Shown: one piece after another, positions 25,409 to 36,631 of the stretch
Position numbering within the stretch: the first letter of the stretch is position 1
How the letters are laid out: each line of letters opens with the position of its first letter
Assembly: GCA_030248195.1 (NCBI GenBank)
Contig: JASAND010030498.1
Location: forward strand, 1-64,000
Source of the DNA: Trissonchulus latispiculum
Lineage: Eukaryota; Nematoda; Enoplea; Enoplida; Ironidae
Length of the DNA stretch: 64,000 bases
Reading direction: 5' to 3'
Position numbers and translations under genes: made by a program
The notes under the pieces: model-generated
Databases searched by the model: none
What the model was told of the DNA's origin: nothing
What the model saw: the letters and a program-made list of their open reading frames with translations, nothing else

Positions 25409-25639
25409 ATGCTAACTATGACTTAACTTGACTTGGTACGTGGTTTTGAAGAGAACTACTGAACTAGGCTTCAGGCGTTTTGATTTAATGACGGAGGCTT
25501 TCTTAGAAACGAAACAGGAGTGGACCTCTTGCGCTTTCCCCGCGCCCCCCGCCCTAACATGTGATTTTTTGACCAATAACTTTCAAATTTTGTGTGGGTG
25601 CATACTAGAGGCTGATGAATTCAAAAATTAAAAATTTTA

Positions 25640-27190
25640 ATGTTTTAGTAAGGGGGGCCAAGGGGATCAAAAAATTTTTGTCCATGATTTTGCTGAAAGC
25701 TTGCATACAGAAGTTTTCTGGGGTGCTGAGCACGACTCTGAAATCCTTTTTTCGATTCAGCTTTTCGTGAGCTCAGGATACAGCTATTCGCATATTTCAG
25801 TATAAATTTTCTTTCTTTTATTTCTTTCTTTTTCTTTTATTTTCTTTCTTTCATTTCATTTCTTTTTATTTCTAATTTCTTCCAATTTCTTGCTTGTCCA
25901 TTAAAAATGATTGACAGACATAGGGATAAAGTTACACTCTAAGGTCAAGTCTATGCCTCGGCCTGTTTGATGCGTTAAAAGTATTAGCCTTAGTTGTTGC
26001 TAACTTGAGAAAAGGGTGTCCTCAAAGAAGTAACCTAAGCTGGGTTTGTGTTAAGTCAAAGGTTGACGTAACTGGAAGTAACAGCTGTTTAAATTGATGA
26101 CAGTTTAAAATTATTCAGAGGACAAAATTTCTTTCTTTTTCTTTCATTTCTTTCTTTTTCTTTCTTTCTTTCTTTCTTTATTTCTTTCTTTCTTTCTTTT
26201 CTTTAAACTGAAATAAGCGAATAGCTGTAAGCTTACATACATCTTAAAGCCTAATACTTTAGCTCATATTACGTTAACGAAAAGCTGAATCGGAAAACGG
26301 ATTTCAGATCCGTGCTCAGCGCCCCAGGAAACCCCTGTATGCACGTTTTGGGTCTTTTCCAGATCACCCCCTCCCGTCCCTAAAATTCTTAAAACTTGAC
26401 CAAATGAGCTAAAATTTGGTATAGGAATGTTTTCGACGTCGCTGAGTTCAAATGTCGCAAAATTTTTCAATTTCACAAAATTCGATTTTTTTGATTCGCA
26501 GGGGGGGCAATAGCGAAAAGCTGAATCGAAAAACTGATTTCAGATTCGTGCTGAGCGCCCCAGAAAACCCCTATATGTAACTTTTCATCAAAATCTTAAG
26601 GCCAGTTCACACTAGGCAACTTTGGGGCAACTTAGTTGCCGCGACTTCAGTTGCCACAAGAGAAAGTTGCAGCAACTTGCACAAACAGTTGATTCAACTA
26701 GTTGAAGCAACAACCTATCATATGCAGGAATTCTAGCACGCCTATTTTTATAATTTGAATCAACCAATCAACGCGCTAGTTGCCGCTAGAAATCGCCCCA
26801 AGCGCGATTGAGGCAACTTGGTTGCGGCAACTTTTTTCTCAGTTGCCACTACATTCACATTGGGCAACTTTTGAGCAACTTGGTTGAAGCAACCAAGTTG
26901 CTTCAACTAAGTTGTCCCCAAGTTGCCTAGTGTGAACTGGCCTTTAGACAAAACATGTTCGGTTCCCCTTGGTCCCCCCTTGCGAATCGAAAAAATTGAA
27001 TTTCGCGAAATCGAAAAATTTTGCCATATTTGAACTCAGCGTGATCGAAAACATACCTGTACCAAATTTTAGCACATTTGGTCAGGTTTTAAGAATTTTA
27101 GGGGTGGGGGGTAATCTGGAAAAGACCCCAAGTTTTCAACATAATCATGGACAAAAATTTTTCGATCCTCTTGGTCCCCCCTTAGATATA
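25640..27190. repeat. Foldback inverted repeat, copy 2, with (TTTC)n and nested MITE
   Basis: Sequences of the 15983..16575 family recur as left arm (25640..25780), partial repeats at 26260..26600 and right arm (26944..27190), including GGTCCCCCCTTGCGAATCG and AATTTCGCGAAATCG. The centre holds two (TTTC)n stretches (25805..25890, 26128..26208). A MITE splits one repeat at 26599..26943. Confidence 0.7.
26599..26943. mobile_element. PIF/Harbinger-like MITE (TTA TSD)
   Basis: Terminal repeats AGGCCAGTTCACACTAGGCA and its complement are flanked by TTA (26596..26598, 26944..26946). The body is full of GCAACTT/AAGTTGC units, and the terminal repeats extend to ~40 bp. It is 345 bp and non-coding. 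Superfamily is inferred from the 3-bp TSD and GGCC-GTTCACAC type ends. Confidence 0.75.
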
Positions 27191-27619
27191 TACCAACTAA
27201 ATTTTTTAAATTTTTAAATTTTTGAATTCATCAACCTCCATTCTACATCCACACAAAATTTGAAAGTTACTGGTCAAAAAATCAAAAGCTAGGGCGCTGG
27301 GGGGGAGAATGCGGAGAAGAAAGAAGAAGAGAACCACTGAAGTAAATTCAATAAACATTGTATTCTATTTCTGCTGGAAAGGAACCGGTGCAACTACAAC
27401 CGTGTAAAGTTGTAAGTGTTGACGGCCGTTTATTTAGTCAGACTGTAAATTTAGATTCTATAGGTTTTTAAATTAAATAAATTCTCTGGTTTCTGCGACA
27501 CCGATTACCTATTGTCACTTTCAAGCTGGACAGAGTTAAGCGTATTTAATAGAGTTAATTTGAATCTCTACTCTTTTGTGAAAAATGCCTTTTGGTTGAA
27601 AGACAGGTTTTAAAAGTTA
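27191..27619. other. Interval without a recognised gene
   Basis: AT-rich sequence between the foldback remnants and the unassigned ORF. It may hold promoter sequence for the CTU2 transcription unit, but I see no clear TATA or initiator. Confidence 0.3.
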
Positions 27620-27910
27620 GTGCAATCGTTGTCAAACATCGTTAGTCCGGAACGTTGGGCTGCATCAGTAAGTAAGCGTTCAGTGAAAAAATTTAAGCAT
27701 AACCTGGCCCTGGTTGAATCTCAAAGTTCAACTAGTATTTGGAGGCAGGCTCGAGTTTTCTGCATTCTTTTCAACGTATATATGCCAACTATGAACCACG
27801 TAGTGGGCAATGGAACCGCCTCCGTGGGAAATCCGATGGACATGGACCCCATAAAATGGAGATCCCCACAGGTGTCCCCTGGCATCCGTCTGGTCAACGG
27901 CGCTAAATGA
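27620..27910 (+). CDS. Unassigned small ORF upstream of CTU2
   Basis: A 96-codon frame (no AUG at its start; internal Met codons at 27783 and 27792) ends at TGA near 27908. A good donor CAG/GTGTCC at 27869/27870 and a strong acceptor (TTTCTGTTTTTATCTTCAG, ending 27957) could continue it into 27958..28130, in either the frame SCRSWILPDLK or VGAGYFLTLNYA. I recognise no family. ATGAACCACGTAGTG occurs both at 27792 and at 28134, so part may be a duplication. An AATAAA at 28154..28159 could end this transcript just before the CTU2 acceptor. Confidence 0.25.
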   Translation: MQSLSNIVSPERWAASVSKRSVKKFKHNLALVESQSSTSIWRQARVFCILFNVYMPTMNHVVGNGTASVGNPMDMDPIKWRSPQVSPGIRLVNGAK

Positions 27911-28153
27911 TTCTGCGGGACATGGCTGATCCTTCCCCTTTCTGTTTTTATCTTCAGTCATGTCGGAGCTGGATACTTCCTGACCTTAAATTATGCTACC
28001 GAGCAGGTGGACAATTTCTATCGCCCTATTTCGGGCTTCCCTTCGTTGTCTGCCTTGTAAAGACGTGTGCTGGGCATGGAGGTGGAGGCTCCCAATATGG
28101 ATGTACAATCAGCCTGCCGCCACGAATGATGATGATGAACCACGTAGTGCATT

Positions 28154-28187
28154 AATAAATTTTTTATTTCAGTAAACAGCATTTATT
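28154..28187 (+). promoter_or_regulatory. AATAAA followed by splice acceptor just before the CTU2 AUG
   Basis: AATAAA (28154..28159) is followed by a pyrimidine run and AG (28171..28172), then 15 nt, then the CTU2 ATG. A poly(A) signal right before an acceptor and start codon is the layout seen in trans-spliced operons; a plain 5'UTR intron is the simpler alternative. Confidence 0.4.
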
Positions 28188-30684
28188 ATGACCGGAGAAA
28201 CCTGTTTAGAAGAAAAGCAAAACAGGAGGACATCTGATCAGCTAATTTGCATAAAATGTCCTGATTTGGCCAAAGTCCAACTGAATCTGAAGGACCGTTA
28301 CTGTCTTCCGTGCTTCCAGCAATTTCAACAGCACAAATTCCGTTCTACACTTGGCAAAAATCGACTCCTTCGCTATGGTACCTGTCTACCGATTACCATA
28401 AAGATTCAAAATAATGACTTTTTAAATGAAGTTTAACATTGTTCGTTGAGCTAACCTGGGGCCGATATTATCAACGCTTAAGTTGGGGCTAATCCGGATT
28501 AATTTTGCACTCATAATGCTCGGAATGAACCGGATAAGCCAGTGCAGTCGTTGATATCGGCTGATGATGGACTGATTTGAAAGTGAAACCAGTTTTATTC
28601 ATATTTAATGTAACCTACTGGATAAATTAAATCCTGTTAGCAACAGAATCCTGGAAGCTCTGACATCCCTTGCTTGAAGTTAGTGCTTTTGTTTTTTGTT
28701 TTGCTTTTTATTTGTCTGTTTTTTGATTGTAGAGGAGTCTGTCTTGATCCCGTTTGACGGGTGTCCGGCCTCCTGCGCCCTGATTCACCTCCTTCAACAG
28801 GGGCTGAGTCACTCCGCCCACAAACGACTCAAAATACGACCAATCCTTCTCCATCTATCCGATGATAGCTCACGTGACTCTGGGTGCGCAGTACAAATCT
28901 GACAAAATTGCTAATAGAAGACTTATGCACTTTTGGTAGTACATTTGGGGAGGGTGTAGCGAGGAAGGGATTTTCCGGCAAATTTTCCCGTTTTTTCCTT
29001 TGATCACAAACCGGCTATCCGCTTTTGTCGCAGCCCTATTCTTTTCTCATTTTGGATAAACGTTGCAAAATTTTCAAAATTTTCTTTGTTTTTGCCGATT
29101 AATTGGTTTCTGGTGGCGCCCCCCCCCCCGAAGCCCATTTGCCCCCCCCTGGAAATTTTGCTAGAGCAAAAATTTTTAAGCTCGCGCGCAGTGCGAGCTT
29201 AGCATATTGAGCCAGTTTTGTCGTGAAAAGTAGTCTGAAAACTAGGTTTTGACCCTTTAATTTTTCAAAAAAGTCGCTAGCTCGAAGCCAAACTAGAAGA
29301 AAATTTCGTGCAAAAGTTACCGGAAATATGGGTTTAAAACGTAATATTTCTAACAATTTTCTACTGGGGGCTGAGCCCCTATATTCCAGCTTTACTCATA
29401 CGTATTACTAATTGCTATGACAAGTATTATGTATTATGATTATTTCATTTCCCTTAAATAAAATTTCCTGTCTGCGTAGATGAGGCAATTGAAAAAAAAA
29501 GACCGTATATCGAATATCCGAAATATATATATACCTATAGTATATATATATATATATATATATGAGAGTCTATATATATATATAGTGACACTTAATCTGA
29601 GATGGTTTGCCACAACATGGAGGATATGAGGATATGATTTCTTCTGTTAAAACGGGAACTGCTCTAATTTCCAGTTTTATTTCAGGAACTGGGTGGGACC
29701 CAATGAACTGTTGTCCCAGTGTGCGTGGCCTCGTGCCACTGTGGATGTCAGTGAGGCGTTGTGGCGCCCAGAGGATACTACCATAACCCTGCACTATTTC
29801 CAGGGTCCTAAGGATCTGTCGCCTTATGATTGCCTTAAATCCACTGAGGTTAGTATTAGCTTGATTTTCGGGAGCGGGTTAACCTTAAATAGATTTAACA
29901 TTAATGCTGTATTAATTCTTTAAATTAAACTTAAAATACATATTGTCTGTGTTGCGAACTCTGCTTTGTAAAGTATGGCTTACTTCAAGGTAAACTGGGT
30001 TTTAATGCGTCCGTTTAGTGCAGCGGTAAAGATGATGTTTTTGTTATATTGCATAGATGTACGTCGTACATGATATTTTAGGACAGTCCTTCCTATGAGG
30101 TTTTGCTAGACTCCGTTGGATCTCTGACAGCGCGTCAGGAGTTGCGTCAACGTCTGCGTCAGCAGGTTGTGTGGCGCGTCGCCGCCCAGCTTGGTCTGAG
30201 TCGAATTCTGGGTCACGAGACCATGACCTCTCTCTCGGTTCAGGTTCTCAGCTTTCTGGCCACAGGACGAGGACCCCAGATTCGTGACAGTACGGCCGTA
30301 CATGATGGTCGATTTCCGGAGGGCGGTCGGTGCTGGATTCGTCCGCTGCGAGAATTTTCAAGCAAAGAAATTGCACTCTACTGTCATTTTAATGGACTTG
30401 CGGCGATCAGTGATTTGAGGGAGTCCGGAGCTAGCCTTCAGGGAGTCAGTCACGATTTTGTGGCGGATCTGCAGACCAGTTTCCCTGCCACTGTGGCTAC
30501 CGTTTTCAGTACTGCGGGGAAGTTGGGTCCTGCCACAGTAGATGTCAATAGTACTAGAGGGAATGGTTGTTGTAAACTGTGCTGGAGTCCGACGGAGCTC
30601 GAGAGCCACTGTAGTTACTGTTATTCTTGTGGACAGCTTTTGAAAGAAGTTGATGTTGCACTGTTGCCCCCGTTTTTGCAATAA
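28188..30684 (+). CDS. CTU2: Cytosolic tRNA 2-thiolation protein 2 (CTU2/NCS2)
   Basis: CTU2 partners CTU1 in thiolating wobble uridine-34 of cytosolic tRNAs (mcm5s2U), after the URM1 sulfur relay. Exons: 28188..28377, 28733..28883, 29686..29848 and 30082..30684; phases agree and the product is 368 residues, shorter than human (515). Seen in order: the N-terminal zinc site CIKC...YCLPCFQQF with QHKFRSTLGKNRLL; the degenerate PP-loop region SVLIPFDGCPAS, which lacks an intact SGGxDS as in CTU2 proteins; SLTARQELRQRLRQQ; ILGHETMTSLSVQVLS; RPLREFSSKEIALY; LQTSFPATVATV; and C-terminal cysteine pairs CKLC and CYSC. The second donor (28883/28884) is the least certain, and a small exon could be missing in intron 28884..29685. 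The stop codon lies inside an AATAAA (30680..30685). It is convergent with parvin. Confidence 0.9.
28457..28553. repeat. Small inverted-repeat (MITE-like) sequence in CTU2 intron 1
   Basis: GGCCGATATTATCAACG near 28459 is mirrored by CGTTGATATCGGC near 28552 over ~100 bp. No clear TSD. Confidence 0.5.
29523..29583. repeat. (TA)n microsatellite in CTU2 intron 2
   Basis: Several TA runs are broken by CCTATAG and GAGAGTC. Confidence 0.9.
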
Positions 30685-30685
30685 A
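30680..30685 (+). terminator. Poly(A) signal overlapping the CTU2 stop codon
   Basis: The last codon and stop read CAA TAA A, so AATAAA spans the TAA stop (30682..30684). No other AATAAA follows within ~300 bp; if used, the 3'UTR is only about 15 to 30 nt. Confidence 0.55.
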
Positions 30686-31040
30686 CTTATTGGAGGCTGT
30701 AACGTGTGGTGATTCTTCCGTAGACGCACACCTGTGCATAACTGTCGCAAAACTTAACTGATTGAGCTGAAATGTGTGTCATTTGAACAAGATTTCTGAT
30801 CAATCTGTATTTTATATACTATATTTTTGAGTTTTTAAAGGTGGACACAAAGGGGAACCAAACCTTTTTGTCTCTGATTTTGCTCAAAATTGTGTAAAAG
30901 TGCAGGGTGCAAACCGAAAATTTTCTGACTTTCAAATTTTCTGTATGTATGCGCTTTAATACTAACTATGTTTTACAATCGATCATTGTAAATTAAAAGC
31001 TGTGGAAGTGAATCATCATGTCAGTTGGGAAGGTTTCTTA

Positions 31041-31301
31041 TAGTGTTGGTGGCCTGCCGGTTTTTTTGCTCATTTGGCCGAACCCTATCGGTCGGGCTTC
31101 TAAACCCGCTCAGATAATGCAAACGGGCCGGCGGTACCAGTTTTGCGCTATTTTTGATGCATTTTGCAAAATTTTTACCATTAAGTGATGCATTCAGTTA
31201 CTCCTGGTTATGTATGTTGTATAATAGATAAAATCACGTATCGGCCTGGTTCCGAAGACCGGCCAGCCGGCTGGCTGGCCGGCCGAATTGGTTCAATTCT
31301 A
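31041..31301. mobile_element. hAT-like MITE (CCGGCC repeats)
   Basis: It starts TAGTGTTGGTGGCC and ends TTGGTTCAATTCTA, with flanks GTTTCTTA and GTTTCTTG (7 of 8). GCCGG/CCGGCC blocks lie near both ends. It lies between CTU2 and parvin. Confidence 0.6.
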
Positions 31302-31597
31302 GTTTCTTGTGCGAATCGGTCAATTCATATTATGCCGTTATATTATGTATTATGTATTTTCTTCGAATTCTTAAGTTTTTTGGTAAAAATAGGGGGGTTT
31401 TTTTTTTTAGGGGGGTATTGTTTTTTACCTTATAATTTTTTGTTTATTTAGAGGAGGGGGTGTAGTATTGGGTGTTTTTGGAGGTGTTTTTCATACCATA
31501 TTATGTACCGTGCACCTTTTACCAGGGTAGGGTGGTTAGTAGTTTACCAGCGAAGTAAACTCTCCTTGCAAGGACGATTAAATTGATATGTGATAAC

Positions 31598-32076
31598 TAA
31601 GGTTGTTCCAATAAGAAATTGACCGGGCCCGGACGCGGGCCTAAAATATCAGCCGGGCTGGGCCCGGGCCTGGCCCGGCCCGCAGCCCAGGGCCTGCTAC
31701 TAGGCCCGGAGCCCAGTCAAAGCCCGGAGCCCAGTCAAAGCCCGGAGCCCGCTACCAGGCCCGGTCAAAAGCACGGCCCCGCTCCTTGGCCCGGCTTTAA
31801 ATCTCCAGCCCCGGCGAAAGGCCCGAACTCCGAAGCCCGGGCCCGCTGCTAGGCCCGGCCCAAAGCCCGGGCCACAGCAAGTCCCAGACTCGCAAACGGA
31901 GCCCGGCAGGCACGATGAGCCCGGTAGGCTCGGTGAGTCCGGTAGGCCCGGTGGATCCGGCCTCTAAAACCGGGCCTGGTAGCGGGCCGGGCTTTCAGCC
32001 AGAGCCGGGCAGGGCCCAACCCAAAATTTTCCCGGCCCGGGCCCGGAGCCCGCTACACGACCCGGGCACAACCCTA
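31598..32076. mobile_element. hAT-like MITE (GGCCCGG repeats)
   Basis: The ends TAAGGTTGT and ACAACCCTA are flanked by a perfect 8-bp TSD GTGATAAC (31590..31597 and 32077..32084). Nearly the whole 479 bp is GGCCCGG/AGCCCGG-type repeats. Confidence 0.85.
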
Positions 32077-32546
32077 GTGATAACATGGTGATTATGCTAA
32101 TTACGGCTGCTAATTTTCCCCGTAGTTGTACAATGCACACCCCGCACCCCAGTAGTTCTGTTGGACAAGGGGCAGCCAGCCGCCCGTTGAACGGTCGACC
32201 GACCGCTTCAGCGATTTGTCAGAATATATCAGAATAGATTTTAAATCACACTGATGCATTTTTATACTCTGATTTCTTGTTCAATGTCCGTGGTCTGCCG
32301 TTGATAATTGCATAATGCCCGAACCGAGCAAGAGTACTACTGCCAGAGAAGGTGTGTCCTGATCTGCTTTCACTTCGTCGTAGTTAATTGGCAGACCTAA
32401 TTATCATAATTGTCTTCGAAATAGGGAGCGATTTTGAAAGAACAAGATTGGTTGATTCCATAAAAGTCAGCTATGCTGAAACATTTCATTGGGGACCAAA
32501 TATTTCACACACCAACTTAAATTACAGCTCAGCTTAGCCTCTACAC

Positions 32547-32860
32547 TAGTGTTGTTGAACGGCCGGATGGAAAATGGCCAGCCGGCGGCCGGCCAAGAGG
32601 TGCACTCGGCCGGCCAGCCAGCCGTTGAACGGCCGGCCGTACATATATTTTAGCGGGTAATCTGAATTTTCTCAGTAAATCGATTCTATATCATGCTGAT
32701 ACGTTTTCATATCTTGATTTCTTGTTCTGGCACCCATGGGTCAGCCTGCCGGTCATTTTTAGCCTTTGATTCGTTAGCCGGCCGTTTTTGGCCGGTTGGG
32801 CCGTCAAACGGCCGGCCGTAACGGCCGGCCCACGAAAATTTCGGCCGGTCAACAACACTA
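32547..32860. mobile_element. hAT-like MITE (GGCCGGCC repeats)
   Basis: The ends TAGTGTTGTTGAACGGCCGG and CGGCCGGTCAACAACACTA are flanked by a perfect 8-bp TSD CTCTACAC (32539..32546, 32861..32868). GGCCGGCC blocks lie inside both ends; the centre is AT-rich. Confidence 0.9.
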
Positions 32861-33003
32861 CTCTACACAACATGGTATCACTGTTTAAACTCAAATGCAA
32901 TAAATTCTACTATTTTTGACTCAAAGTAGCAATTTCGTCAAAAATTGCCAAAGCTGTGAAAACTAACCGGTCAATAGCGCCTAACTTCATTCTGCTCCTA
33001 CTA

Positions 33004-34007
33004 TAGTAGATTCGCCCAATGTGCGTCATACCCCAAAGTGCGTCACTCAGCCTTTTAAAGTTATCTTTTGTACTACAGAATGGAAGATATCCTAAAGTTT
33101 TTACATTTCTGAGCAGGTCTATTCAAGCTCTATGCAATGGTGTAAAAAATATTTCCTAAAAAATTTATGACCAAGGTTTAAAGTGTCAGCTATCAAATTG
33201 TTCGTTAGAATCTGCTGATTCCAAAAATATAAACAATTCCTGATTTCGCCGTACTAGAACTGAGAAATTCCGAGTTTACTGGAACACGAAAGTGCGTGTT
33301 TTACATTTCTGAGCAAAATTATGCGCGTTCGTATCTTTTCGTGTAATTTTCAAATAAATGCAAATACTGGCTCCATTATGCAATAAAAATAAGTGCAAAA
33401 AGACAATCCTCGGAATAATTCTGAGCAATCTGATACCAAATTTTCTGCTTTTATGGCATTTTATTTTTTTAGTAAAAGTCGTTGTTTCGGGCTTTAAATC
33501 ATAAAATTACATTTTATAAATTGTCAAAGCTTAATTTGCAACTCAAATTCGCTTGAAATAACACAGTACTAGCATTTTAACAAATTTTTCGAAGATCACA
33601 GATTTTTTTGATTTTGATATATTGTTTATGAACAAGCCAACTACCATATAAAAAATTTTCGTAGCATAAAATTGTAGGAAATGGAGGATATAACGTCTCA
33701 AAGTTTAGTTTTTTAATGCAAATCATAGGAGTTTTTAAATGACGCACTTTAAGACACGACCGACGCACTTTAGGGAACAATCCTTTGACAGCGAAAAACT
33801 GCACTTTTTTGGCAAAAACAGCTATAACTTACGGTATGCTCTATCTAAAACAGTCAACTTTTAAAGAAATATAGAAGTAGATGTATATACTTGTCACTTC
33901 TGTAAAGTTTCATTGCATCAGCTTTGATCTTTCAAAAGTTACAGTTAATCAAAGTGAACACACTTTATGCGTGGACAAAAGGTGACGCAGATTGGGCGCA
34001 TCTACTA
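33004..34007. mobile_element. TA-TSD element (TAGTAGAT family), intact copy
   Basis: Termini TAGTAGATTCGCCCAATGTG and its near-complement (ending GGGCGCATCTACTA) are flanked by TA (33002..33003, 34008..34009). GACGCACTTT/AAAGTGCGTC motifs recur subterminally (33024..33055 and 33738..33772, 33983). An interrupted copy in the opposite orientation lies at 17044..18961. Confidence 0.85.
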
Positions 34008-34132
34008 TATAGCTCTAATTTAAAATACATTTATATTTATTAAGAAAGCACCACACAGACAATAAATACAAATATGCTATGCTGATATTCACTGCAAAAA
34101 GCACATTAACAAATCTGTTTTATAAGCTGGCA

Positions 34133-34366
34133 TAGTTGGAGGGGGGGGGCGGGCCCCCCAACTGTTTTGGGGGTTGTCCAAGTGTTCGAAAATTAAGTTT
34201 TGAGGCGAAATTATCAAAAATTCTCAATTTATGGACATATATAAGTTGATTTTAAGCTTAAATACTGCGTTTATACTTAAAATTTAGGTAAACTTAAATG
34301 GGCTCGCCACCCCACACCACTTCCCCCTCCCTGAGGGGGGGCACTTTCAAAACCCTAAAAAATGTA
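34133..34366. repeat. Diverged G-rich TIR element, relative of 44376..44709
   Basis: Its right end GGGGGGGCACTTTCAAAACC plus CTAAAAAATG mirrors the start of 44376..44709, and the AT-rich centre keeps TTTTAAGCTTAAA. The left end GCTGGCATAGTTGGAGGGG is degenerate. Confidence 0.45.
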
Positions 34367-34948
34367 GATAAAAATAATAAGCCTGCTATTAACTTAACTG
34401 GTATGATACAGCGAAGGGTCACATGACAGTCAGGTGATATTCAATGTGGACATACAAACTCAAAATCAAAATTCAAGGAGTTAACAGCACAGCTACAAGA
34501 CTGGTTTATCGTTTTAAAATACACAAAACAGACATATACTCTGCATGAGACTAGAATATAGTAAAACAGTCGAAACTATTAATCCAAAAAACACAAAAGC
34601 AACAAGATTGCTCAACACTACGTTTCCTGAGCACATAAATTGCAAAACAGCCTGCTAAAATCGCCCTACGAAAAAAGCAGCCGGAAAATCGCACAAAAAG
34701 TGCACTCAAGATGACTCTCCGTCTCAATAAAATTCGTGCAAATAAAATAATGCAACCAATCAAATAGTCGGATTGTCGAAATAGCTCACTTATTACATGA
34801 AATTCTTCCCCTTCCAGGAAGGGCAAAGAGCAACGGAAACGACTTTTCAGATAGATAAGACAAGTGTCATTTTAACATTTTAAATTAAACGTTTCAAAAC
34901 TGCAGATTATGTATAGTGCTCAGTAGGGAGCACATTGCATTTTAAAAC

Positions 34949-35370
34949 CTGGCTTATTTTTAGGCCAAAATTTATGGGGGGGGGCGATATGGGGGGGGGC
35001 TCAAAGTTGCCCGCCCCCCATCGATGGGGGGGCTCACCGAAAATGGGGGGGGGCATATTTTTGGAAAAAATTTTGCAAATTTGTATGTTGTATTTATGTT
35101 GTTGTATATGTTGTATATGTATATGTGTATATGTTGTATATATGTTGCATATGTTGTATTTGTGTGTAAAAATTGCCAAAAATCGCTAAAAAATAACTAA
35201 TTTTAGGTTTTTTTACTCTAAAATAGCGAAAATTTCGTTAAAATTCCGGCGAAGCCGGAAAACTTTTTGAAAATTTAGGGTAAAAATGGTGAAATCTGGC
35301 AATTTTTTGGGTTATGGGGGGGGAGGTCAAAATTTATGGGGGCCCCCACCCCCCAGTAAAAATAAGCCAG
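34949..35370. mobile_element. TIR element with 5-bp TSD (CTGGCTTATTTTTAG ends)
   Basis: The ends CTGGCTTATTTTTAG and TAAAAATAAGCCAG are flanked by AAAAC (34944..34948, 35371..35375). G/C-run blocks with ATGGGGG lie inside; a TATGTTG-rich stretch is at 35085..35160. It lies ~200 bp beyond the parvin stop. Related ends occur at 44376 and near 39100. Confidence 0.7.
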
Positions 35371-35565
35371 AAAACTGTACTACAACACAAACTAAGCAAA
35401 AAGCAACCAGCACAACAAATGATAAAAATATTATACGATAGGTATAAAGGAAGTCTGTTTTTGGCAGTTATAACCAGACAGAGAATCAACAGCGGAGGGC
35501 CACAGCAACACCCAGAACACACAGAATAGGCAAGGAAGGCACCACATAAAATAGACCCACTCTTC

Positions 35566-36557
35566 TTAGAGATGTTTATATTTGGTAAATAGGCTATAGA
35601 GGACTCGCAGAGTGCACTTCAGATCACGATTCACAATATCTGAAAAAACAAAACAATAAGATACGCAATATTCATGTAATAAATTGACTTCTATCAAAAA
35701 AACTACAACAGAAAAATACAAAGATACGATACAAAAAATTCAAAAAACAAGGGAGTTTAGGGCGTTTAAGTTTGCACAAGTTTGCAGATAAAAGTTCGGC
35801 GTGCTACAGGACGTTCGAGGCAGGTACGTTATTAGACGGACGAACTCAGCAACTATACACACTTTTTAGCAACATTTTCATTTTGGCATAAATGCATACA
35901 TAATATGCACTGCACATAGCATATACGTATGTAATAACGTAATAAATACACACTGCACTTTGTAGTTCCACTCTATGAAGTGTAACTTTTTAGCCATCGA
36001 CTAACCTTCTGCCCTTGATTTTGGTTTTGGCAAGGCGGCGTCTTGCATTAGCTCAAAGGCAAAGCAGACATTTTGAACCTAGAGAGAGAATAACACTTAA
36101 TTTAAAGAAAAATACACATAATTCGGAAAACTCAGCTATCACAATAGGCTCAAAAACAGGTTCCCGTTAATATATGTACACCTGTAACGGAACAGTCATC
36201 TGTGTACTTTATCTACAGCTGTTCAGTTCTGACAATAGCGTTTTAAGCATAAAATTTCAAATTTTCCACCATTCTTGACAAACTAATGTGCTACAAAGTG
36301 TTATACCTTTTGCTCAAATTCAGTCGGCGTGAGATGAAAACTGTAGAGTGGTACAAAGTAGCCCTCCAGTAGTCCCATCAGCAAAACCAAGTATACTCCA
36401 TCGTGAAACTGAAAATCAAAAAAATTAAAAATAAAAAATCACCAAAAGAAATGAAGTAAACGCGGGCTAGCAACTATAGCTTTTTATGAAACATTTAATA
36501 CGGTGGAGTTGTACACAACGGAGAACGCTAGACATCTCTTGTCAGTAACGAAAACCC

Positions 36558-36631
<74 letters not shown>

